Origin: Marinifilum flexuosum
Lineage (GTDB): Bacteria > Bacteroidota > Bacteroidia > Bacteroidales > Marinifilaceae
Direction: 5' to 3'
Assembly: GCF_003610555.1 (NCBI RefSeq)
Contig: NZ_RAPQ01000009.1
Span: 496,001 to 560,000 of the forward strand
DNA length: 64,000 nt
In this document: in pieces, positions 53,326-62,976 of the stretch
How positions within the stretch are numbered: the stretch's first letter is position 1
Layout: each line of letters begins with the position of its first letter
Position numbers and translations under genes: made by a program
Notes under the pieces: generated by a model
Database searches by the model: none
Seen by the model: only the letters and a program-made list of their open reading frames with translations
Told to the model about the DNA's origin: nothing

Positions 53326-56229
53326 TTAAATGGCTGCTCTCTCCTTTTTAGCTGGTTTTTTCTTATAATTAGGAGTTGCTTTGATTCCTTCAGTTACTCT
53401 ATTAACCAAATAAATAATAGACATGTAAGGCACCCCTGCATTGGTAGTTAATCCAATTTCACAAGTTCGGCTATTTGAATAACCTGCTACAACTTTCTCT
53501 TTCTCAATAACAGGATGAAGTTTACGAAGTGCATACTTGTTTACTTCTGGATAATTAAAACCTCTGTCACCTGCAAAACCACAGCATCCTACTTCTTCAG
53601 GAAGAACAACATGAGAAGCACAAGCTTCAGCAACAGCTTTTAATTTAGCAGTTAAACCCATTTTCGTTGTTGTACATGTTGGATGAACAGCTACAACTTC
53701 GTCAACCTTGTTAAACTTCAACTTATCCATCATGAATTCATGAATAAATTCTACTGGTTCGTACAATTTCAATGATTTATCCATCACATTTCTCATGCGA
53801 TACAAACAAGGCGAAGTATCACATAAAACAGGATATTTTCCATTTTCCGAAGCTTTTAACAATGCAGCTTCCAATTCAGATGATTTCTGATCAGCATGCT
53901 CTATCAAGCCTTTACTTTCCCAAGGAGTACCACAACAAAGTGAACTCATTTTGTCAGGGAAGATTACTTCGTAACCAGCCTTTTCCAATAATTTTTGAGT
54001 TACCTTGTGTAAAGGCTCTTTGTATGGATCACCTTTAGCTGGCCCCATTGTTTGAGCAATACAAGATGGGAAATAAACTACTTTTAATGGGTTTTCCTGA
54101 TTAATTTCCTTTGGTTTTGGTCCACTAACACCCTTAGGCATAGCAGGAGTCCACGCTGGAATACTATTACCACTTAGCTTTCTGAATCCACCGGCAATTC
54201 CACCAAGCAAAGTCGACCCCATTACAGTATGTACACCATTCACGAATTTTAAGCCGGTACGAATAGTAGAACCAACAGTCGAGAAGTTATTGGCAACAAT
54301 TCCACTAATTTTTTGAGCTCTGGCAGTATCAACATTCAATGAGCGAAGGTATTTAATGTATTTACCTGTATCGATTCCTACAGGACAAGAAGTAGCACAC
54401 AAACCATCTCCTGCACAAGTTTGTTCGCCCAGGTAAGCAAATCCTTTTTTCAGCTTCTTTAGCATATCAGGATTTTCACCTGTATTTTCCAAACGTTTTA
54501 TTTCACGCTGTACAACCGTACGCTGACGTGCAGAAAGAGAAAAACCTGCTGTCAAACAATTTACCTCACAAAAACCACATTCAATACATTTGTCTACAAT
54601 ATCGTGAACAGGCTTTAATGTTTTAAAATCTTTAATGTAGCAATCAGGATCTTCATTGATAATCACTCCCGGATTCAATAAACTCTTAGGATCAAAAAGT
54701 TGCTTCACCTCTTTCATCAGTTCATAAGCCTCTTCACCCCATTCATGCTTTACAAAAGGAGCCATATTACGACCAGTACCATGTTCTGCCTTTAACGAAC
54801 CATCATACTTATCCACAACCAGATAATCAACTTCCTTCATGAAGCTCACATACTGTTCCAATTCTTCTGGTTTATCAAAATTTTGGTTAAAAATAAAATG
54901 GAAATTACCTTCCAAAGCATGACCGTAAATCACACCATCCTTATATCCATATTTTGCAATTAATTCTTGCAATTCAGCTGTTGCCTTAGGTAAATCCTCA
55001 ATATGAAAAGCAACATCTTCAATAATACAAGTTGTACCTGTTTCGCGTAAACCACCTACTGCAGGAAAAACACCTTTTCTAATGTTCCAATATTTTGAAT
55101 ATTCCTCAGGCTTATCGGTAAACTCAATTGGCTTAACCGTTTCATAAGCAGAAAGCAGGTTTTTAATTTCTTTAATATTATTATCCAATTCTTCCTGACT
55201 ATTGGCCAAAGTTTCGACCAAAATTGCGGTAACACCATCAGGAAAATCTTTTATAAAGGCTGGAATTCCATCAGAATCCTCAACAGCACGCAAAGCAACA
55301 CGATCAAGCATTTCGGCTCCATGTACCGGTCCTGGTTTCATTGTAACCACCGACTGACAAGCTGTAACAATATCAGGAAAATAGATCATCGCACTAGCTT
55401 TGTGCTTATGATTTGTTACAGTTTTCATGGTTAATTCAGACATGAAAGCCAATGTTCCTTCCGAACCTACCATTAAATTTACTATAATTTGGAAAGGATC
55501 ATCATAATCGATAAACGGATTAATACTTAAACCAGTAGTATTTTTAATGCTGTATTTATGACGGATTCTATCAGCCAATGTTTTGTTGGCTCTTACACAA
55601 TCGCGAATTTCCTCGATTTTTCGAATAAAATCACCATGAGAATTCATAAACTCTTTTCTACTTGTCTCATCACCAGTGTCCAAAACCGTTCCATCGGCAA
55701 AAACCAAACGAGCTGAACGAATTGTTTTGTAAGCATTTTCGTGTGTACCACAATTCATCCCCGAAGCATTATTCATCACAATACCACCAATCATTGCAGA
55801 ATTGATTGAAGCAGGATCGGGCCCTAATTTCTTTCCATAAGGAGCCAAAACCTGGTTAATGCGAGCACCTACCAAACCTGGTTGCATACGTATCTCTTCG
55901 CCACCTTTCAAGATTTCATATCCTTCCCAGTGTTTCCCAGCAATAATTAAAATAGAATCAGTAATTGCCTGCCCCGCTAAACTGGTTCCTGCTGCTCTAA
56001 AAGTAACAGGTAAACTATATTTATTGGCTAAAGTAAGAGCTTTTGTAACCTCTTTCTCATTCTGAGCCCTAACAATAATTTTAGGAGTCAAACGATAGAA
56101 ACCAGCATCTGTACCATAGGCCAAATTTCTAATTTCATCTGTATATAGCCTTGATTTTTCAATGTCTGACTGAATCTCCTCGTAAAACTTTTTATAATTT
56201 TCTTCCAACATAGCCTTTATATTTTTCAA
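53326..56229 (-). CDS. FAD- and Fe-S-containing D-lactate dehydrogenase (GlcD-GlpC fusion type)
   Basis: This 967-residue protein joins an FAD-binding (PCMH/FAD_binding_4) domain with TFRAAGTSLAGQA at about residue 77-89, the FAD-oxidase C-terminal domain (to about 480), two Cys clusters (CIECGFCEVNC and CAGDGLCATSCP, about 540-620), and two CCG-type domains (CCGTPWESKG and GCCGFAGDRGF). Family members (YdiJ, Dld-II, D-2-hydroxyacid dehydrogenases) oxidise D-lactate or 2-hydroxyglutarate and reduce quinone. The nearby lactate permease and Lut-type genes favour lactate. Confidence 0.93.
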   Translation of the reverse strand: MKNIKAMLEENYKKFYEEIQSDIEKSRLYTDEIRNLAYGTDAGFYRLTPKIIVRAQNEKEVTKALTLANKYSLPVTFRAAGTSLAGQAITDSILIIAGKHWEGYEILKGGEEIRMQPGLVGARINQVLAPYGKKLGPDPASINSAMIGGIVMNNASGMNCGTHENAYKTIRSARLVFADGTVLDTGDETSRKEFMNSHGDFIRKIEEIRDCVRANKTLADRIRHKYSIKNTTGLSINPFIDYDDPFQIIVNLMVGSEGTLAFMSELTMKTVTNHKHKASAMIYFPDIVTACQSVVTMKPGPVHGAEMLDRVALRAVEDSDGIPAFIKDFPDGVTAILVETLANSQEELDNNIKEIKNLLSAYETVKPIEFTDKPEEYSKYWNIRKGVFPAVGGLRETGTTCIIEDVAFHIEDLPKATAELQELIAKYGYKDGVIYGHALEGNFHFIFNQNFDKPEELEQYVSFMKEVDYLVVDKYDGSLKAEHGTGRNMAPFVKHEWGEEAYELMKEVKQLFDPKSLLNPGVIINEDPDCYIKDFKTLKPVHDIVDKCIECGFCEVNCLTAGFSLSARQRTVVQREIKRLENTGENPDMLKKLKKGFAYLGEQTCAGDGLCATSCPVGIDTGKYIKYLRSLNVDTARAQKISGIVANNFSTVGSTIRTGLKFVNGVHTVMGSTLLGGIAGGFRKLSGNSIPAWTPAMPKGVSGPKPKEINQENPLKVVYFPSCIAQTMGPAKGDPYKEPLHKVTQKLLEKAGYEVIFPDKMSSLCCGTPWESKGLIEHADQKSSELEAALLKASENGKYPVLCDTSPCLYRMRNVMDKSLKLYEPVEFIHEFMMDKLKFNKVDEVVAVHPTCTTTKMGLTAKLKAVAEACASHVVLPEEVGCCGFAGDRGFNYPEVNKYALRKLHPVIEKEKVVAGYSNSRTCEIGLTTNAGVPYMSIIYLVNRVTEGIKATPNYKKKPAKKERAAI

Positions 56230-56265
56230 TTCAAGTCATACAACCTCAATTGGTAACTAGTATGA

Positions 56266-56273
56266 CAAATGTA
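56266..56273 (-). promoter_or_regulatory. Candidate -7 box of the dehydrogenase gene
   Basis: TACATTTG on the minus strand is a perfect TAnnTTTG match, 37 bases upstream of the ATG. No TTTG is found at -33; that position lies close to the end of the MITE-like element. Confidence 0.45.
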
Positions 56274-56296
56274 CGTTTTTTCTTAATTTAATAATT

Positions 56297-56432
56297 GAGC
56301 TTATCCAAAAAGTTTGACCTTCCTCTCACTCTTGCTGGTGAAACCTTTTGAACCCTAACCACAAAACAACAAACACTTCAAGGCTTCTTCAACGCGATAA
56401 TCACACCCTAAGATTACTTTCTGGATAAGCTC
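56297..56432. mobile_element. MITE-like element with 17-bp terminal inverted repeats
   Basis: Ends GAGCTTATCCAAAAAGT and (reverse-complemented) GAGCTTATCCAGAAAGT match at 16 of 17 bases and bound 136 bases without coding capacity. Such ends are of insertion-sequence type. It sits between the lactate permease stop (56440) and the dehydrogenase promoter. No clear target-site duplication was seen. Confidence 0.65.
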
Positions 56433-56439
56433 TAAATTA

Positions 56440-58098
56440 TTATAATGGCAATGGATTAAATCCAGTAGAAATTAGTACTACCACTACAATCATTACCATT
56501 AAATAATATACAAATGCAGGAATTGCGTTACGTCTGATAATTGTTCCTTCTGCACCTATACATCCTACCGTAGCACAAACTGCCACAACATTATTTACAC
56601 AAATCATATTACCCAATGCAGCACCAATCGTTTGAACTGCTACAATCAATACCTGAGGAATTCCCAAAATAGTAGCTGTTTCGAATTGAAGGGAAGCAAA
56701 CAACAAATTGGATACAGTCGCTGAACCTGACATAAAAGAACCTAATACCCCTACAATTGGTGAAATAACCGGATACGCATTACCTGATAAATCTGCAATG
56801 GCAGTTGCCATGGTAGTTAGCATACTGTCTAAACCTGCTCCGTTTGTACCTGATTTTAACATTAACTGAACCATTGCAACACCCGCTAGTAAGGCTATAG
56901 CAGCACCACTTAATTGCTTGAAAGTAGTTTTCCAGGATGTTACAATTTGTTTCTTATTCATTCCGTGCATTACATTCGTAATTAATGCAACCAATATGAA
57001 TGGAATGGTACCTGGAAGATAAGCCCACTTTAATACGTAGGTTAATCCTTCAATACCCAATACGTTTGACAAAGTAATCGTTTGCGCTGCCAACCATCCT
57101 TTTAAGCCTAAAGAAGGAATACGAGTCACAACCAAAATAACAGCAATTAGTACATATGGCATCCATGCTTTAACCAAGCCCATTTTAGCCTCACCAGTAT
57201 CTCCGCCATTATCATTCGATTTCCAGCTTGCTTCCCACTCTGATTTTGGAGGGAAATCCCAAGTTTTTTTAGGAATTAAGAATCCACGCTTTGCAGCAAA
57301 TACAACAATACCCAATCCGATAAATGCTCCCAATAGTGAAGGAAGATCAGGACCTAAAGTAGATGCAATCAATACGTAAGGAATACCAAATGCTAAACCT
57401 GCAAAAATTGCGAAAGGAGCTGCAGCCAAAGCTGGCTTAATCGATCTTTCCTTACCAAAGAATTTGGTCATAATGGCAATACCCAATAAAGGAATAAAAA
57501 TACCAACCAAAGCATTAGGGATAGCAATCCACTTGGTTAAGGCCAGTTTAAATACCTCAGGATTAGCAGCCACATCGGCAAGATTTTGTTCCAGGGTAAC
57601 CATAGCACCACCACTAATAGGCGTACCAACCGCACCGTAAGGAACAGGAACCGAGTTAAAAATAAGAGCAACCATGGCAGCAGCCAAAGGCGGGAATCCT
57701 AATCCTACCAAAAGTGGTCCCGCCAAAGCGGCTGGAGTACCAAAACCGGCAGCACCTTCGATAAAAGCACCGAACATGAAACCAATAATAATTGCTTGTA
57801 TACGTCTATCGTTTGTAATCCCATTAAAACCATTGTTGATGGTGGTCATTGCCCCCGACAGTTTCATGGTATTCAAAATTAAAATCGCTCCAAAAATAAT
57901 AATCAGGATATCGAAAGCTTTTAGGAAGCCAAATACCGAATATCCAAGAATGTGGTGAATATCAATTTTCCATACTCCAAACGCCACTGCTATTGCCACT
58001 AGTAAAGAAAGTGGCAAAGCCTTCTTGGCTCCCCAGTTAAAGCCAACCATTAACACTATGGTTAAAAGAATTGGCGAAAAAGCTAATAATGCATTCAT
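56440..58098 (-). CDS. lctP: L-lactate permease family transporter
   Basis: This 552-residue membrane protein has about 12-14 hydrophobic helices and LctP family motifs: [27 protein letters not shown] in the first half, PYGAVGTPI, and [19 protein letters not shown] and [16 protein letters not shown] near the end. LctP proteins take up lactate or glycolate with protons. It lies between the Lut-type genes and the dehydrogenase, all on one strand. A strong hairpin 70 bases upstream separates it from the Lut genes. Confidence 0.94.
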   Translation of the reverse strand: MNALLAFSPILLTIVLMVGFNWGAKKALPLSLLVAIAVAFGVWKIDIHHILGYSVFGFLKAFDILIIIFGAILILNTMKLSGAMTTINNGFNGITNDRRIQAIIIGFMFGAFIEGAAGFGTPAALAGPLLVGLGFPPLAAAMVALIFNSVPVPYGAVGTPISGGAMVTLEQNLADVAANPEVFKLALTKWIAIPNALVGIFIPLLGIAIMTKFFGKERSIKPALAAAPFAIFAGLAFGIPYVLIASTLGPDLPSLLGAFIGLGIVVFAAKRGFLIPKKTWDFPPKSEWEASWKSNDNGGDTGEAKMGLVKAWMPYVLIAVILVVTRIPSLGLKGWLAAQTITLSNVLGIEGLTYVLKWAYLPGTIPFILVALITNVMHGMNKKQIVTSWKTTFKQLSGAAIALLAGVAMVQLMLKSGTNGAGLDSMLTTMATAIADLSGNAYPVISPIVGVLGSFMSGSATVSNLLFASLQFETATILGIPQVLIVAVQTIGAALGNMICVNNVVAVCATVGCIGAEGTIIRRNAIPAFVYYLMVMIVVVVLISTGFNPLPL

Positions 58099-58517
58099 AA
58101 TAAAATAATTTAGGTTTTAGTTTGCCTTGATAAGAAATTTCCAGTAAACCTTTTTTAGCATTTGATTTAAAAAAGGGCCTGCCCTTGGCAGGCTCCTTTT
58201 AAAACTCAATAGTTATGTCAATAACTGCTAACAAAGGTGTTATAAAAACGATAATCTTTTCAATGACATTGATTTGTACTAACCTGAATTTGATTAAAAT
58301 ATAGTCACAGTTTGAATTGATTTTGAGTAGAAATTTTCTCAAATTTCCAAAGGAATATCGGGCTATTTCAAGGCGATTTGAGAGAATTTATGCCAAAAGC
58401 AAACAAACTCTTAAAAAAGTCATATTCATACAATCTTTACTTTAAAAATTTTTCAAAATATCCCGATATTCTTTCATAATTTTCAAATCAAATCTTGAAC
58501 AAATCTGACTTTCTGTG
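58099..58517. other. Intergenic region ahead of the lactate permease
   Basis: There is no credible gene. It contains the hairpin at 58170 and a distant inverted repeat GAATATCGGG (58353-58362) / CCCGATATTC (58462-58471). The latter could be a pair of regulator sites or bring the ends of the leader together. Confidence 0.45.
58170..58200 (-). terminator. Hairpin terminator between Lut genes and the permease
   Basis: GGGCCTGCC and GGCAGGCTCC form a stem with one G-T pair; on the minus strand it is followed by TTTTTT. It may end the lut transcript or act as an attenuator of the permease. Confidence 0.7.
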
Positions 58518-58727
58518 TCAAATATTTTTATTCAAAATCAGGTTACTAGATTTATTATCTGTAGCAAATGGGTTAGATTTACTATAGTTTTTTAATAATG
58601 AATTGCGATTTCGAAGCGGATCTCCTACAATAGTGGTATTATGCATTAGCATATCAAGAGCCACTAACTTTTGTTTCAAGTCTTTCAAACTCTCCTCAAG
58701 ATGTATTCTATTGCTTTTTAAATCCAT
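58518..58727 (-). CDS. Small protein of unknown function in the lactate cluster
   Basis: A 69-codon frame starts 20 bases after the LutB-LutA stop. The N-terminal half is a charged helix with heptad character (IHLEESLKDLKQKLVALDMLM), the rest is polar. No family is recognised. The start position and codon use suggest that it is translated as part of the lut operon, but it could be chance. Confidence 0.45.
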   Translation of the reverse strand: MDLKSNRIHLEESLKDLKQKLVALDMLMHNTTIVGDPLRNRNSLLKNYSKSNPFATDNKSSNLILNKNI

Positions 58728-58747
58728 AATTCGAATATTTTTAACAT

Positions 58748-60892
58748 TTAAACAATTTCCAGGTAGTTCTCAATAAACTCTGTCAAGTGAAGTACTTTTA
58801 CAGGTACTTTCTTGTGCATCAAACCACCATTAATTTGCATCACACAACCAGGACAATCGGTAACCAATAATTCAGCTTGGCTAGCCTGAATGTTCTCAAT
58901 TTTCTTGTTTAATATTCCATTGGAAATGCTTGCAAAATCAAGAGAATAAGTACCACCAAATCCACAACACACATTGCTATCGGTAAGTGGAACAAATTGT
59001 TTTCCTATTAAATTTGAAAGGAATGATTCCGCAGAATAACCTAATGAACGAGAATCATGACAAGGTGTATGGTAAGTCACTTTTTTGTTTCCTTTCACTT
59101 TGAATTTGATGTTATTTTCCTCCAAGAACTTACCAATTGGAGTTACCATATCGCCTAACATCGAAGCTTTCTTATATCTATTTGGATCTTCTTTCGTGAA
59201 ATCTAAAAACTCATGCTTAATAGCGCCACCACAAGTAGGACAAAGTACTAGCAATGCTTCGTAATCCTTAGGTTCCTGCAGATTATCAATAGTATTGTAA
59301 ATCATTGTTTTGGCATTATCCGGATCACCCGAAGCAATTGCAGGAATACCACAGCAAGCTGCTTTTTTAGGAATATCGACCTGAACACCGCTCTTCTGCA
59401 ATAGTTTTACCATGGCCAATCCCATTTCAGGATAGAAATACTCTACCGCACAACCTGGGTAAAAGAATACTTTTCGGTCTGAGGTAAATTGATCGAAACC
59501 ATCTTTGTAGAATCGCTTGCTAAATGTTTTAGAAGCCAAAGCCGGGAATTTTCTGAAATCCATTTCCTTCGGTAACATTGGCACAGTACCAATAATTTTT
59601 TCATCATTGGTTTTACAAGTCTTTGTTAATGGAAATTGGAAATTTGCCCCCATCGAAAGAACAGATTTCATTCTATCCGGCTTCGCTACCAAGTTCTTAA
59701 ATACTTTCTTCTTTATAGGATTGATTCCATACTTCTTCCCTACTACCAATTTCAAATCTGAAATCAAAGTTTGCAAATCGATACCCGATGGACAGTTGAA
59801 AGAACAAGCTCTACAACCAATACACATTTTCAGGATATCTTTTGCTGCTTCGTCGCCCTGGTAAAGAGCCGTTAAAATCAATCCAATAGAACCGATATAA
59901 CGATCGCCATAAACATGACCACCTACCATTTCGTAGGCCGGACAAATGTTGGCACAACTACCACAACGTACACACTTTAATGCTTCTTTAAATTTTGGAT
60001 GCTCGAAAAATGCCAAACGTCCGTTATCTAAGAATACATAGTGCGTTTCCTTAATACCTTCTTCGTTTTTATATGATGGAGTACGTCCCTTAATCCATGT
60101 AGTATATGAGGTAATGGTTTGTCCGGTTGCACTCTTTGGCAATACACGTACAATATCCAATGCCTGATTAAAATCGTCACACAATTTTTCGTAACCAACC
60201 AATACAATGTGTACCGGAGGAACGGTTGACGACAAACGTGCGTTACCTTCGTTGGTAACCAAACCGATGGTTCCTGTACTGGCTACAGCAACATTAGCTC
60301 CAGTCATACCAACTCCTGATTTGAAATAAGAATCACGCAAGAAACGACGAGCGATTTCAACCATTGCTTTAATATCATCCGGATCAACCTCTTCGCCTGT
60401 GTAATCGGCAAAGATTTTAGCCACTTGCTGGCGGGTTTTATGAATGGCAGGCATTACCATATGCGAAGGATGCTCGTTGGCCAACTGCAGAATCCACTCT
60501 CCCAAATCAGTCTCGATAGGCTGCAATCCTTCTTTTTCCAAATAATGGTTCAACAGAATCTCTTCCGAAGTCATCGATTTTGACTTCACCATGTATTTGG
60601 CATTGTGTTTTTTCATTACATCAGCAATGTATTTGCAAGCGTCCTCGCCTGTTTTCGCTTGAAATACCTTACAACCATGTTTCTCTACATTTTCGCGAAA
60701 CTGGTTGAATTGCTGCATTACTTTATTTAAATCTCTGTCCTTTAAATCGTGAACACGAGTTCTTAACGATTCAAAATCCAATCCTTTATATGCATTTTCC
60801 TTTGATGCCTTATAAGCAGTAGCAAAGTTTTTAAGGTTTTTGTACAAAACCTCATCTTTCAATTTTTCGTTTATCTGATCGTGTATCTTCAT
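58748..60892 (-). CDS. LutB-LutA fusion, lactate-utilisation iron-sulfur protein
   Basis: This 714-residue protein has a LUD domain (about 70-300, with STGTIGLVTNEGNARL), two 4Fe-4S motifs (CVRCGSCANICP and CIGCRACSFNCP, about 316-375) and two CCG domains (FYPGCAVEYFYP...CCGIPA and YHTPCHDS...CCGFGG). In Bacillus these are two proteins, LutB and LutA; here they are one chain, as in some anaerobes. With the LUD protein upstream it forms a lactate-oxidising complex that feeds electrons to quinone. L-lactate is the usual substrate. Confidence 0.93.
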   Translation of the reverse strand: MKIHDQINEKLKDEVLYKNLKNFATAYKASKENAYKGLDFESLRTRVHDLKDRDLNKVMQQFNQFRENVEKHGCKVFQAKTGEDACKYIADVMKKHNAKYMVKSKSMTSEEILLNHYLEKEGLQPIETDLGEWILQLANEHPSHMVMPAIHKTRQQVAKIFADYTGEEVDPDDIKAMVEIARRFLRDSYFKSGVGMTGANVAVASTGTIGLVTNEGNARLSSTVPPVHIVLVGYEKLCDDFNQALDIVRVLPKSATGQTITSYTTWIKGRTPSYKNEEGIKETHYVFLDNGRLAFFEHPKFKEALKCVRCGSCANICPAYEMVGGHVYGDRYIGSIGLILTALYQGDEAAKDILKMCIGCRACSFNCPSGIDLQTLISDLKLVVGKKYGINPIKKKVFKNLVAKPDRMKSVLSMGANFQFPLTKTCKTNDEKIIGTVPMLPKEMDFRKFPALASKTFSKRFYKDGFDQFTSDRKVFFYPGCAVEYFYPEMGLAMVKLLQKSGVQVDIPKKAACCGIPAIASGDPDNAKTMIYNTIDNLQEPKDYEALLVLCPTCGGAIKHEFLDFTKEDPNRYKKASMLGDMVTPIGKFLEENNIKFKVKGNKKVTYHTPCHDSRSLGYSAESFLSNLIGKQFVPLTDSNVCCGFGGTYSLDFASISNGILNKKIENIQASQAELLVTDCPGCVMQINGGLMHKKVPVKVLHLTEFIENYLEIV

Positions 60893-60901
60893 AGCTGCTC
60901 C

Positions 60902-61375
60902 TTATAAATCATTCAAAATATAAACTGTCATCTCCTTTGGCCCGTGTACACCTACTGTTAGTACACGCTCAATATCGGCGGTTCTACTCGCTCCGGTAAT
61001 GAATGCAACGTATCCGCCCTTATCTGATGTTCTTTCTTCCAAAAAATCGGCCACATGATTTAGTGTGCTTACCAATTTGCTTAGTGGCATAACCACCAAA
61101 AGTTTTTCGGCAAGACAGGTAGCCAACCTTTTATTTTCCTCGCAACTATCAAGTACAACTGTTCCCGTTTCTGCTATACCATAATCAACTTCTACCAGTG
61201 CAGTTCCTATTCCTTCCTCACCAGCTCTAACGTCTTTTTTAAGATTAAAACTTGGGACATCAACATAGTCAAATCTCTCCTTCTTAAGTAACATTGAAAA
61301 CTCATCGTTCGATAGAACCAAATTCTCGCTACCTACTAGTTCTGACTTTTCTATAAATCTTTCTAAATCATTCAT
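60902..61375 (-). CDS. LutC/LldG-like LUD-domain protein (short)
   Basis: This 157-residue protein has a LUD domain: VEVDYGIAETGTVVLDS, LVVMPLSKLVSTL and FITGASRTADIERVLTVGVHGP are the conserved parts. Bacillus LutC is about 240 residues, so the N-terminal part is shorter here. It starts the lut operon, 9 bases upstream of the LutB-LutA fusion. Confidence 0.92.
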   Translation of the reverse strand: MNDLERFIEKSELVGSENLVLSNDEFSMLLKKERFDYVDVPSFNLKKDVRAGEEGIGTALVEVDYGIAETGTVVLDSCEENKRLATCLAEKLLVVMPLSKLVSTLNHVADFLEERTSDKGGYVAFITGASRTADIERVLTVGVHGPKEMTVYILNDL

Positions 61376-61892
61376 AGGATTAAGTTATTGTTTGAATAAA
61401 TCGTTAGGTTCGAAATATTGTTGCCAACTCTCTAACCAAGCCTGATGCCAAAAAAATCAGCACAAGACTATTCAGAATCATTCAAAATATTTATTCTTGA
61501 TTTTCTGCACTTTATGCGATCGAAAAGGTTTTAAAAAGTCTGATTTCAATCGATTTCGAAAGTGTTCAACATTGAACAAGTATCGTTTATAAGCTGTGCC
61601 ATTTTGAACAGTTGTGCAGTTTTGAACGCTAATATTCATCCCTATTTAAAAAGTGATCAAAATAGACTAGATAGAAATAATTAAGAGAGAATTCTCAAAT
61701 AATTTAAGATCATTAAGTCTTATTTTATTTATCAGTATTCGAATCCTCAGTAAAATGGGGTGTTTTATAATTTTTAACAGAAAATTTTTTAAGAACCTTT
61801 TTGCACATTAACATATATTTCATAAATTCAAATGTCGAAAAAATGATTTTTAATACTAACCGGTCGTATTATTCGGCCATAAAACCCAAAAA
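61376..61892. promoter_or_regulatory. Divergent upstream region with TTGAAC sites
   Basis: There is no gene. GTTCAA-CA-TTGAAC (61564-61577) is a perfect dyad, and two further TTGAAC copies lie at 61604 and 61622, 18 bases apart, each in the phrase TTTTGAAC. They lie 190-250 bases upstream of the LutC start and about 270 upstream of the plus-strand gene at 61893. A lactate-responsive regulator is a possible user. Confidence 0.45.
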
Positions 61893-62636
61893 ATGACAGA
61901 TACAACTACAACCAAAAGCATGGAAGAATTGGTAATGGAAATTCCTGTTGAGCAGATTGTACAGCCTACTATCCCTGTAAAAATCACAATTGGTGAAGCT
62001 GCTGATTTATTAGGCTATGCTACAAATGATAAAGAAGCATTGATAGCCAAAGGTCTTACTGAAGAAATGCTTACCGATCTTGGTTTAAGGTCGAGGTTCT
62101 TGAAAGAAAAGCAAGGAGATTGGGTTGCTGTATACCAATCCTCATTAAGCAACACCAAGGAGTGGAACGAAAAACTGGAAGAAGCTAAGCTTTTAGACCG
62201 AGAATTAGAACATGACTTTCAGTTTGCCTTTAGAAAGAATACCAAGGCATTGCAAGTTTTGAAAATAACACTGGATGGTGAAGGAAGTAGTGATTTAATG
62301 CAGGATCTTAGTAATTATCCAAAAATTGCCAAACAATATCCTGAAGAAATGGAAGCCATTAAGTTTGATCAAAACAAATTGGTAAGAGCAACACTTCTTT
62401 CTGAAGAATTGCAGGTACTTCGTGAAAAGGTAGATGGTGTAAAAAATAGTGGCGACAGACCTGAAAAGGATATGCGCGATAGAGCATATACCTACTTGAA
62501 ACAATTGGTTGATGAAATTAGAGCATACGGTAAGTATGCATTTTGGAACGATGAAGAAAAACAAAGAAGGTATGCGAGTGAGTACGCAAGACAAAAAAAC
62601 GAGCGAAATAAAAAAGAAGAAGAAATTGAAAACTAG
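61893..62636 (+). CDS. Helical protein of unknown function beside phased array B
   Basis: This 247-residue soluble protein has an unstructured Thr-rich start (MTDTTTTKSMEE), a segment VKITIGEAADLLGY, long charged helices, and a basic-acidic C-terminal end (RQKNERNKKEEEIEN). It is as long as the protein at 19019, and both have helical bodies with charged tails and lie beside a phased repeat array; their sequences show no clear similarity by eye. Function unknown. Confidence 0.8.
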   Translation: MTDTTTTKSMEELVMEIPVEQIVQPTIPVKITIGEAADLLGYATNDKEALIAKGLTEEMLTDLGLRSRFLKEKQGDWVAVYQSSLSNTKEWNEKLEEAKLLDRELEHDFQFAFRKNTKALQVLKITLDGEGSSDLMQDLSNYPKIAKQYPEEMEAIKFDQNKLVRATLLSEELQVLREKVDGVKNSGDRPEKDMRDRAYTYLKQLVDEIRAYGKYAFWNDEEKQRRYASEYARQKNERNKKEEEIEN

Positions 62637-62659
62637 CTGAACACCCTAAATCTGTTAGG

Positions 62660-62845
62660 CTGTTTTGCTACAGGAGGGTAATTTTGGCTACAGGCCAGTA
62701 ATTTTCGCTACAGAAGGGTATTTTAGGCTACAGACATATAAAATTTGGCTACAGGAGCTCTTTTTTCGCTACAGAAGTACTCTATTTGACTACAGGCGTA
62801 TAAAATTCACTACAGAAGTATTGAATTCTGCTACAGACTAGCATT
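62660..62845. repeat. Helically phased array B: nine units of 20-21 bp
   Basis: CTACAG recurs with its first base at 62668, 62688, 62708, 62728, 62749, 62769, 62790, 62810 and 62831: steps of 20 or 21 (163 bases over eight steps, mean 20.4). Most units read TTTSGCTACAGRnGnGTA, so a short GC-containing core alternates with an AT tract. The period is not a multiple of three and there are no unique spacers, so it is neither coding nor CRISPR. It resembles iteron arrays in spacing. Confidence 0.88.
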
Positions 62846-62903
62846 CTACCCCATGAGAGGCCTTGCTTCTCATTAGCACTCTATAAATAACTAACGGTCG
62901 AAA

Positions 62904-62937
62904 CATCCCACGCTTTGGTGTGGGGTGTTTTATTTGA
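62904..62937 (+). terminator. Terminator-like hairpin
   Basis: ACATCCCACGC pairs with GTGTGGGGTGT (with mismatches) and TTTTATTT follows. It is downstream of array B and 40 bases ahead of the next gene, so transcripts crossing the array from the gene at 61893 would end here. Confidence 0.65.
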
Positions 62938-62976
62938 GCACATTCCCTTTATCCAATAATTAACAATAGTGATTCA

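Noticed and set aside
62660-62845. CRISPR-like short repeat array
   Set aside because: The whole unit is only 20-21 bases and has no spacers of independent sequence.
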